NCBI GenBank assembly: GCA_019694455.1
Contig: JAIBBY010000042.1
Location: 1-42,093 of the forward strand
DNA: 42,093 nucleotides
DNA from: Pirellulales bacterium
GTDB taxonomy: Bacteria; Planctomycetota; Planctomycetia; Pirellulales; JAEUIK01
Direction: 5' to 3'
Shown here piece after piece: positions 33,197 through 42,093 of the stretch (position 1 is its first letter; each line of letters begins with the position of its first letter). The translations under genes were made by a program, and so were the position numbers. The notes beneath the pieces are model-generated. The model did not search any database. It saw nothing but the letters and a program-made list of their open reading frames with translations, and was not told where the DNA came from.

Positions 33197-34240
33197 ATGA
33201 CCCTCGAGATAGCTCGCTGCGTCTTTTCACGGAGTGCGACATTTGCGCTCTCCATGCTGTGCGCGGCGGCCTGCGCCCTGCCCGCCTCGGCCGTCACCAT
33301 CTCCACCGTGCCGGTGGGCTACCTGGGCAACGCCGCCGATCCGTTGACTGGCAATCTGTATGGCAGCGTCGGTTATGCCTACCGCATAAGCACGACCGAA
33401 GTGACCAACTCGCAGTATGCCGAATTCTTGAATGCCAAAGCGGCCAGTGATCCGTTGGCCCTCTACAACGCGAGCATGGGCAGCAATGCCTGGGGCGGGA
33501 TCACGCGCAGCGGGGTCAGCGGGAGCTACAGCTACGCGGCCAAGCCCAACATGGGCGACAAGCCGGTGATCTATGTGAGCTGGTACGACGCGATTCGTTT
33601 TGCCAACTGGCTCAATAACGGGCAGGGGACGGGCGACACGGAAACAGGCGCCTACACGCTATTGGGCGGCACGGCCACGCCCAGCAATGGCCTGAGCATC
33701 ACGCGCAACGCCGGCGCGATCTGGTACTTGCCGAGCGAAGACGAATGGTACAAGTCGGCGTACCATCAGCCGGTGGCGCAGGGTGGGGATACTGACAACT
33801 ACTGGCTCTATCCCACGGCAAGTAATGCGGCGCCCACGGTGGCCACGGCCGACAGTGTGGGCAATATCAGCAATCCGGGCGCGAATGTCGCCAACTACAA
33901 TTTCGGCGCCCACTGGAACAGCCAGAACGGCAACGTGACGACGGTCGGCAGCGCCGGCCCGTTGAGCGCAAACTTTTACGGCACGAGCGATCAAGGGGGC
34001 AACGTGTGGGAGTGGAACGAAGCCTTGATCAGCGGGTTGTTTCGGGGTGTGCGCGGTGGTTCGTGGAACTTCAACGAGAACTACTTGCAGTCCTCGAACC
34101 GGAACTACCACCTCCCGACGGTCGAGGGGAACAATCTCGGGTTCCGCGTGGCAACCGTTCCCGTCCCTGAGCCCTGCACGGCAGCGCTGGCGATGATTGG
34201 TTGTGTGTTCGCGTGGGCGTTAAGGAAGCGGTTCACGTAG
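33197..34240 (+). CDS. SUMF1-fold (FGE-sulfatase domain) PEP-CTERM protein
   Basis: The product has 347 residues. A signal peptide (1-32, ACALPASA) leads into a SUMF1/formylglycine-generating-enzyme-like domain (about 50-315): TEVTNSQYAEFLN, KPVIYVSWYDAIRFANWLN, WYLPSEDEWYKSAY, GNVWEWNE, RGVRGGSWN and LGFRVA. It ends with PEP-CTERM: VPEPCTAALAMIGCVFAW then basic RKRFT. The only Cys residues are in the signal and sorting segments, so the catalytic Cys pair of true FGE is absent and the domain is probably a binding or structural fold. It is likely exported and anchored or released by an exosortase coded elsewhere. ATG 33197 follows AAGGAATC. The gene is bracketed by terminator repeats. Confidence 0.9.
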   Translation: MTLEIARCVFSRSATFALSMLCAAACALPASAVTISTVPVGYLGNAADPLTGNLYGSVGYAYRISTTEVTNSQYAEFLNAKAASDPLALYNASMGSNAWGGITRSGVSGSYSYAAKPNMGDKPVIYVSWYDAIRFANWLNNGQGTGDTETGAYTLLGGTATPSNGLSITRNAGAIWYLPSEDEWYKSAYHQPVAQGGDTDNYWLYPTASNAAPTVATADSVGNISNPGANVANYNFGAHWNSQNGNVTTVGSAGPLSANFYGTSDQGGNVWEWNEALISGLFRGVRGGSWNFNENYLQSSNRNYHLPTVEGNNLGFRVATVPVPEPCTAALAMIGCVFAWALRKRFT

Positions 34241-34296
34241 TCCTTGCTCTCTTTTTCTTGTTTACCCTATTCTCAATCGTTCCAATCGGGGGCGTG

Positions 34297-34370
34297 GCCT
34301 ATCGGGCGCGCGCCTCCGACACGTTGTCACGAAGCCTCGGGAAGGCGACTTCTCGGGTCTTTTTTTGTGG
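34297..34370 (+). repeat. direct repeat copy 2 (first copy at 32857)
   Basis: It is almost identical to 32857-32929 and 1440 bp downstream, with one extra T near the end. It contains the second terminator. Similarity is lost at the outer edges. Confidence 0.85.
34332..34366 (+). terminator. intrinsic terminator with GNRA (GCGA) loop
   Basis: The hairpin has the same design as that at 32892: AAGCCTCGGGAAG, GCGA loop, then CTTCTCGGGTCTT and seven T. One C/T mismatch and two G-U pairs make it slightly weaker. It ends the SUMF1 transcript (stop at 34240). Confidence 0.85.
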
Positions 34371-34430
34371 ATGCGCGCAATTGGCTTGGCTTTCCTGGCG
34401 ACCAATTCATTGCGCGTTAGGATGACCGCC

Positions 34431-34649
34431 ATGAAGCTATTTCTTTGGGTGTTCTCCGGAATCGTCGCGGCCGGCGCAGGGGCGCTCTTTGGAGTCTTCG
34501 CCACGGTGCTTGCAATCGTTCCCGACGAATCACCTGAGGTAGTTGACAGGACGTTGCGCGAGAAGATTCCGAGTGGAATCGCTGTTGCTGTTTTTGCTTG
34601 GGGTCTCCTCAGCATGCTCATTTACTTGAAACGCCGGCGAGTTGCCTAA
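34431..34649 (+). CDS. small two-helix membrane protein, unknown
   Basis: The product has 72 residues with two hydrophobic helices (about 2-25, LFLWVFSGIVAAGAGALFGVF, split at GAG; and about 47-63, AVAVFAWGLLSMLIYL), a short acidic loop and a basic KRRRVA tail. I recognise no family. ATG 34431 has AGGA 9 bases upstream (TTAGGATGACC); longer frames add an unconvincing start. It lies alone between the repeat terminator and the PSD1 gene. Confidence 0.55.
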   Translation: MKLFLWVFSGIVAAGAGALFGVFATVLAIVPDESPEVVDRTLREKIPSGIAVAVFAWGLLSMLIYLKRRRVA

Positions 34650-34885
34650 GCTCTAGCTCACCCAACTCCTCACTGCCGGCCAAAATTTGACCCTGCGAGC
34701 CCGGTTTTGGTACACTCAAAGTGCCAAGAGAGGCATCGACATGTGTTGATGCGAGCAGCTTGGCGGTGAGTCGCGACCGTGGCTCGCGTTGAGTGAGATC
34801 GATAGTTTTTTCCCGCCCTGATCGTGACTTTTGGCTGGCGCGAAAGAGCGGCCGGAGTCACCCGCCTTAACGCCCCGAACGATGT

Positions 34886-34903
34886 GGCGCTCGCGCGAGC
34901 GCC
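34886..34903. promoter_or_regulatory. perfect 18-bp GC palindrome in PSD1 leader
   Basis: GGCGCTCGCGCGAGCGCC is self-complementary and lies 31 bp before the chosen ATG at 34935. It could be a hairpin in the mRNA leader or an operator. No role is assigned. Confidence 0.3.
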
Positions 34904-34934
34904 CACTACCCGACGCCTTGAGCGAGAACACGGG

Positions 34935-37784
<2,850 letters not shown>

Positions 37785-37792
37785 GGCTCATC

Positions 37793-39232
37793 ATGCATTC
37801 TTTTGGACATGGCCCAGAGGCGCTGACGCGACGCGATTTGCTGCGCCGGGCGGGGATGGGTGTCGGCATGTTGGGGCTGGCCGGACTGATCGACGCCGAA
37901 ACGCGTGGCGCCACCGCCAGCTCAACCTACGCCAACCCCATGGCGCCGAAGCCGCCGCAGTTTGCCGCTAAGGCCAAGCACATCATCCATCTGTTCATGA
38001 ACGGCGGCGCGTCGCATGTGGACACCTTCGACCCCAAGCCGCGGCTGGCGGAGTATGCGGGCAAGGAACTGCCGACCAACTTGAAGACCGAACGCAAGAC
38101 CGGCGCGGCGTTTCCTTCGCCGTTTAAGTTCCAGAAGCATGGCCAGAGCGGCATTGAGGTGAGCGACATATTTCCGCATGTGGCTCAGATGGCCGATGAG
38201 CTGTGTGTGGTCCGTTCAATGCACGCCGACGTGCCGAACCATGAACCATCGCTGATGCTGATGAACTGCGGTGAGGCGCGGCAGCCACGGCCGAGTTTTG
38301 GGTCTTGGATGACGTACGGATTGGGGACCGAGAACCAGAACCTGCCGGGCTTCATCGCGATGTGCCCGGGCGGTTATCCGATCAAGGGGGCGATGAATTG
38401 GCAGTCGGCGTTTCTGCCGGGGGTGCATCAGGGAACACATATCGACACGCAGCACACCGACATCGACAAGCTGGTGGAGAATATTCGCAACGCCAACACG
38501 CCGCGCGATGCGCAGAAGCGGCAGCTTGACCTCTTGGCGAAGCTGAACGCGGAGCATTTGGAAACGCGTCATCAAGATCCGGCGCTAGAGGCGCGGATTC
38601 AATCGTTCGAACTGGCGTACCGGATGCAGGACGAGGCAGCGGAGGCCTTCGACGTGACGCGCGAGCCGCAGCACGTGCTCGATCTGTACGGGCCGGGGGT
38701 GCAAGGCCGGCAGATGCTCATCACACGGCGATTGATCGAGCGGGGCGTGCGGTTTGTGCAAGTCTGGCACGGGCAGGGCCAGCCGTGGGACAGCCACGAC
38801 GATATCGAGGTGAACCACCGCAACTTGGCGCGCGAATGCGATCAGGCGATTGGCGCCTTGCTGGTGGATTTGAAGCAGCGCGGGCTATTGGATGAGACGC
38901 TGGTGCTGTGGTGCGGCGAGTTTGGCCGCACGCCGACGGTGGAGTTGCCGCAAACGGGGGCCAACGCCGGCAAGGTGAATGGCCGTGACCACAACCACTA
39001 TGGCTTTACAGCCTGGTTGGCGGGCGGGGGCGTCAAGCCGGGATTTGTCTACGGCGCCACCGACGAATTTGGTTTCCAGGCGGTCGAAAATCGTGTGCAT
39101 GTCCATGACCTGCACGCAACCATGCTGCACCTGGCGGGGTTTGACCACACGCGGCTGACGTACCGCTACGCGGGACGCGATTTCCGGCTGACTGACGTGC
39201 ATGGCGAAGTGGTTCACGACCTGATCGCGTAG
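37793..39232 (+). CDS. DUF1501 protein, partner of PSD1
   Basis: The product has 479 residues. The N-terminus TRRDLLRRAGMGVGMLGLAGL (R13-R14 then a hydrophobic stretch) resembles a twin-arginine export signal, so it is probably folded in the cytoplasm and exported. The body has the DUF1501 (sulfatase-like, alkaline-phosphatase-related fold) motifs HIIHLFMNGGASHVDTFDPKP, SMHADVPNHEPS, WDSHDDIEVNHR and WCGEFGRTPTV, ending with DHTRLTYRYAGRDFRLTDVHG. ATG 37793 has GAGG 7 bases upstream. It lies 8 bp after the PSD1 stop, so the two are co-transcribed. The substrate is unknown. Confidence 0.93.
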   Translation: MHSFGHGPEALTRRDLLRRAGMGVGMLGLAGLIDAETRGATASSTYANPMAPKPPQFAAKAKHIIHLFMNGGASHVDTFDPKPRLAEYAGKELPTNLKTERKTGAAFPSPFKFQKHGQSGIEVSDIFPHVAQMADELCVVRSMHADVPNHEPSLMLMNCGEARQPRPSFGSWMTYGLGTENQNLPGFIAMCPGGYPIKGAMNWQSAFLPGVHQGTHIDTQHTDIDKLVENIRNANTPRDAQKRQLDLLAKLNAEHLETRHQDPALEARIQSFELAYRMQDEAAEAFDVTREPQHVLDLYGPGVQGRQMLITRRLIERGVRFVQVWHGQGQPWDSHDDIEVNHRNLARECDQAIGALLVDLKQRGLLDETLVLWCGEFGRTPTVELPQTGANAGKVNGRDHNHYGFTAWLAGGGVKPGFVYGATDEFGFQAVENRVHVHDLHATMLHLAGFDHTRLTYRYAGRDFRLTDVHGEVVHDLIA

Positions 39233-39372
39233 CCGAGCGCGCCTGCGCACTTGAACCCCCCCTGCGGATAGTGCGGCGGTTGTGCTAACATCGAAGCCGC
39301 CGCTGGTAAAGCAATGGGCGCCGATGGGTGGCCGACTGCGGCGAGCATTTCCACTATGTGATCCAGGGCGTC

Positions 39373-40599
39373 ATGGCAGAACTCGCATTGCTGGGCGGCA
39401 AGAAGTCCAAGACGAAACCGTTCCCACAGTGGCCGATCTTCGACGATCGCGAGCGTCAGGCCGTGCTGGATGTTTTGGAGAGCCGGGTGTGGTGGCGCAC
39501 ACCGGGAACGCGAACGCTGCGGTTTGAGCAGGAGTTCGCGCAGTTTCACGGCGCCAAGCACGGCATCGCCATCACCAACGGCACGCACGCGCTAGAGGTG
39601 GTGATCGCGGCGTTGGGGATTCGCTCGGGCGACGAGGTGATCGTGCCGAACAGCACCTTCGTGGCCACCGCCAGTTCGGTGTTGTTCGCGGGGGCGATGC
39701 CGGTGCTGGTGGACATCGACGAGGGAACACAGTGCGTCGATCCGGCATTGGTCGAGGCGGCGATCACGCCGCGGACCAAGGCGATCATCGCGGTGCATAT
39801 GGGAGGGCACCCGGCCGATCTGGATCGGCTGACCGAGATTGCCAGCCGTCACGGACTGGCGTTGGTTGAAGACTGCGCGCACGCGCACGCCAGCCAGTGG
39901 CGCGGGCGCTGCGTGGGCAATTATGGCATTGCCGGCACGTTCAGCTTTCAACAGAGCAAGCTGATGACGGCAGGGGAGGGGGGGATCATCGTCACCAACG
40001 ATGACGAGTTCGAACGCAAGGCGCGCAGCGCGCACGATTGCGGCCGCTTGCCGGGCGAGTGGTTTTACGCGCACTTCTCCTACGGATCGAATTACCGCTT
40101 GAGCGAGTGGCAAGGCGCCATGCTGAGCGCACAGCTCACACGCCTCGACGAGCAGACCGCGCGCCGGCATGGCAACGCCAAAATCCTGGATCGGCTGCTG
40201 GCCGAGATCCCGGGCATCACGCCGCAGAAGCTCGATCCGCGCTGCACGCGCAATGGCCATTACGCGTACATTTACTATTACGACGCCGCGCAGTTTGCCG
40301 GCGTGCCGACCAAGCGGTTTATCGAGGCGATGAACGCCGAGGGGATTCCGAACCAGGCCGCCTATCCGCCGATTCACCGGCTCGACATGTTCCAAAACGG
40401 TTCGTACCGCGTTCGACTGTGCGGGGCGCAAGCCGAGGAGGAGCACGCGTTTCTCAAGGGGCCGTTCCCCGTCACCGAGCGGGCGAGTTGGCAATGCTAT
40501 TGGGTTCCGCAATACGCGCTACTGGGGGACGAGGCGGACATGGCGGAGATCGCGGCGGCGATTCGTAAGATTCAGGCCAACGCTCGGGAGTTGCTATAG
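39373..40599 (+). CDS. DegT/DnrJ/EryC1/StrS-family PLP aminotransferase
   Basis: The 408-residue cytosolic enzyme has TNGTHALEVVIAALGI and VPNSTFVATASSVLFAGAMPV, the Asp in LVEDCAHAHAS and the PLP lysine K196 in FSFQQSKLMTAGEGG. These enzymes usually transaminate keto-sugars linked to nucleotides (or act in antibiotic and cell-surface sugar synthesis). Some members are oxidoreductase-linked or bind scyllo-inosose. The exact substrate is not shown, and no sugar-nucleotide gene is adjacent. ATG 39373 has AGGG 6 bases upstream and is preferred over a TTG at 39328. Confidence 0.9.
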   Translation: MAELALLGGKKSKTKPFPQWPIFDDRERQAVLDVLESRVWWRTPGTRTLRFEQEFAQFHGAKHGIAITNGTHALEVVIAALGIRSGDEVIVPNSTFVATASSVLFAGAMPVLVDIDEGTQCVDPALVEAAITPRTKAIIAVHMGGHPADLDRLTEIASRHGLALVEDCAHAHASQWRGRCVGNYGIAGTFSFQQSKLMTAGEGGIIVTNDDEFERKARSAHDCGRLPGEWFYAHFSYGSNYRLSEWQGAMLSAQLTRLDEQTARRHGNAKILDRLLAEIPGITPQKLDPRCTRNGHYAYIYYYDAAQFAGVPTKRFIEAMNAEGIPNQAAYPPIHRLDMFQNGSYRVRLCGAQAEEEHAFLKGPFPVTERASWQCYWVPQYALLGDEADMAEIAAAIRKIQANARELL

Positions 40600-40709
40600 C
40601 GCGGCCCGTGCAGCCATGCGGCAATGTAGGTAATATCAGTAGGGTCGCCCCTGCCCATTGGCCGCGCCGCGGCCGAACGATGGGACGAAACCGCTGACGG
40701 GAATCGGCC

Positions 40710-41999
40710 TTGGCTCGACCATTTCGATTTTATGTCAAGAAGCGCGGCGCGCGGCGCACCGATTCGGCGCTGGTGGGTTACGTGGCGCAGGCGATGTTGT
40801 TCGTCGGCCTGCTGCTGACCGGTGCGCTGTTTGGCGCCTATCTGTTGGCGACGCTGATCATCCCTGAATGGCGCGTCAACCAGTACTTTCGCGAGACGAA
40901 GTGCGTGGTACTGAGCAAGCGCTTGCTGGAGCTTGCGCGGCACGACGGCACGGTGGTATATCGCCCAGAGTTCCAGTTTGTCTACGACGTGGAGGGGGTT
41001 AGGCATCAGGCGCGCGCCTACGACATAACGCGGCAAGTTTCGGAGAGTCGGGATGAGCCGCTGCGCACATTGAACCTGTTCAACGAAGGGGGGAGTTACC
41101 CTTGCTGGTACTCGCCCGATGATCCGGCGGTGGCGGTGCTCACGCGCGGCTACACCTGGTGGAGTTGGTTGCTGCTATTGGTTCCGCTGGCGTTTGTGGT
41201 GGTGGGAGGGGGCGGCGCCGCGTATGCGCTGGTGAACTGGGGCAAGTCGGCGGAACGGCGGGCCGTCATGGCGCAGCAAATACCGGGAGAGCTGTTCGAG
41301 CCGCGCGAGTCGCCTGACCATGATTTTCCGGGCGTGCCACGGTTAGCGACCTGGATGGATAGTCCCGGGACGCGACTAGCATATCGCCTGGCTGCGGATG
41401 TGCGCCCCTTGTGGGCGCTGGGAGTCATGCTGGGGGTGGCGCTCGTCGTCAGCGCGGTGGCGCTGGTTTTGGCGATGGGCCTGTTGGGCGGCGGCCTGAC
41501 CGGACTCGATTGGCTGTCGCTGTTGTTCGTGTTGCTTTGGTTTGGGGGTGGCATCGCCACGGCGGTGTTTGCCGTGCGGCGATTGTGGCGAGCATCGCTG
41601 GCGGAGCCCACAATCTTGGAGATTTCCGCGCATCCGCTTGCGCCGGGCCAGAACTACGAGTTGTTTTTGTCGCAACCGGGGCGCCGAGCGCTCAAGCGGC
41701 TTGCACTCGATCTGGTGTGCGACGAGCGGGCCACCTTTCAGCACGGCACCAACACGCGCCGGGAATCCCGCCGCGTGGTGGAGAGCCGCATTGCCTCGCA
41801 AGAAGGGGCGGAACTAGCGCAGCAGACGCCGTTTAGCTCGAGCTTTACATTGGCGCTGCCCGCGCACGCCATGCACTCATTTCGATCGGCGCATAACGCG
41901 ATCGAATGGAAGATTTTGGTGCGCGGCGAGTCAGGCTCGCGGACGTTTGAGCGGAAGTTTCCGGTGATCGTCATACCGGAAGGGAGTTCTACGGGATGA
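40710..41999 (+). CDS. DUF3592-type multi-pass membrane protein
   Basis: The 429-residue product has about four hydrophobic helices (near 26-50, 146-170, 230-258 and 263-285). The segment from about 50 to 140 resembles DUF3592: TKCVVLSKRLLE, then YRPEFQFVYDVEGVRHQARAYD and CWYSPDDPAVAVLTRG. The C-terminal soluble part after residue 300 is beta-rich, similar in feel to immunoglobulin-like regions of related planctomycete proteins. Function is unknown. The start is probably TTG 40710, with GGGAA 7 bases upstream. The next gene overlaps its stop by 4 bases (ATGA), showing translational coupling. Confidence 0.72.
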   Translation: MARPFRFYVKKRGARRTDSALVGYVAQAMLFVGLLLTGALFGAYLLATLIIPEWRVNQYFRETKCVVLSKRLLELARHDGTVVYRPEFQFVYDVEGVRHQARAYDITRQVSESRDEPLRTLNLFNEGGSYPCWYSPDDPAVAVLTRGYTWWSWLLLLVPLAFVVVGGGGAAYALVNWGKSAERRAVMAQQIPGELFEPRESPDHDFPGVPRLATWMDSPGTRLAYRLAADVRPLWALGVMLGVALVVSAVALVLAMGLLGGGLTGLDWLSLLFVLLWFGGGIATAVFAVRRLWRASLAEPTILEISAHPLAPGQNYELFLSQPGRRALKRLALDLVCDERATFQHGTNTRRESRRVVESRIASQEGAELAQQTPFSSSFTLALPAHAMHSFRSAHNAIEWKILVRGESGSRTFERKFPVIVIPEGSSTG

Positions 42000-42093
42000 G
42001 CGACGCGAGGGTGGCAATCGAGTTTCCACACCACTCCGACCACTTTCGGCCGGGGGAAGCGCTCGTGGGACAATACCGACTAGAACGCGCGCA
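41996..42093 (+). CDS. partial ORF, start of a gene coupled to DUF3592 protein (3' truncated)
   Basis: ATG at 41996 overlaps the upstream stop (ATGA), with AGGGAG about 10 bases before it. The visible 32 residues begin MSDARVAIEFPHHSDHF and go on RPGEALVGQY. A beta-strand-like stretch is suggested, but no family can be named. The gene runs off the window. Confidence 0.75.
   Translation, partial: MSDARVAIEFPHHSDHFRPGEALVGQYRLERA

Noticed and set aside
33197..34240. sulfatase-activating formylglycine-generating enzyme
   Set aside because: No Cys is present in the SUMF1 domain and no sulfatase is nearby, so enzymatic FGE activity is unlikely.
40660..40674. GC hairpin GGCCGC-GCC-GCGGCC as a terminator of the DegT gene
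   Set aside because: The stem is perfect but has a 3-base loop and no T-run, so it does not meet the criteria for an intrinsic terminator.

Overview
The window looks like a chromosomal stretch of a planctomycete, most likely Pirellulales-like. It is GC-rich and carries several lineage hallmarks: two proteins ending in the PVC-type CxxCH haem domain, a DUF1549/DUF1553 (PSD1) plus DUF1501 gene pair, a secreted protein starting with an MEPLEDRRLM sorting-like motif and dockerin repeats, two PEP-CTERM proteins, and large redoxin/cytochrome/copper-monooxygenase fusions. I see no rRNA, tRNA, CRISPR array, phage gene or transposase. The genus is not resolvable by eye.

Layout. 1-3.7 kb: the C-terminal end of a haem protein, a ComB-like phosphatase, a creatininase-family hydrolase and a secreted helical-repeat protein. 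3.8-6.1 kb (minus strand): a two-gene unit made of a transporter closely resembling animal high-affinity choline transporters (CHT1/SLC5A7) followed after 3 bp by a phosphatidylcholine synthase. 6.5-7.9 kb: an ANTAR response regulator and a PEMT/ICMT-type methyltransferase. 8.0-11.4 kb: a giant PVC haem/HEAT protein. 11.5-12.6 kb: an Rrf2 regulator convergent with a second ICMT-type membrane protein. 12.8-16.7 kb: a tight run of glycosyltransferase, class III aminotransferase and creatininase-family genes.

16.9-22.2 kb holds two large secreted proteins whose genes overlap tail to tail: a dockerin/PqaA-type alpha/beta-hydrolase fusion and a PEP-CTERM heparinase II/III-like protein. 22.4-23.5 kb is PhnW. 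23.5-26.7 kb (minus strand) is an acyl-CoA synthetase, Rieske ferredoxin and double-GNAT gene group, separated by a repeat-containing 541-bp gap from a divergent TetR gene. 28.0-32.9 kb holds two paralogous redoxin, c-haem and Cu-monooxygenase fusions with a small DUF486 membrane gene between them on the opposite strand. 33.2-34.6 kb is a SUMF1-fold PEP-CTERM protein flanked by two copies of a terminator-bearing repeat, then a small membrane protein. 34.9-39.2 kb is the PSD1/DUF1501 pair. 39.4-42.1 kb holds a DegT-type aminotransferase, a DUF3592 membrane protein and the start of one more gene.

The clearest functional unit is choline import coupled to one-step phosphatidylcholine synthesis. 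The most unusual architecture is the copper-monooxygenase pair, in which a redoxin domain, a c-type haem and all expected PHM-like copper ligands lie on one exported polypeptide. All assignments come from reading motifs by eye. No database search was run.
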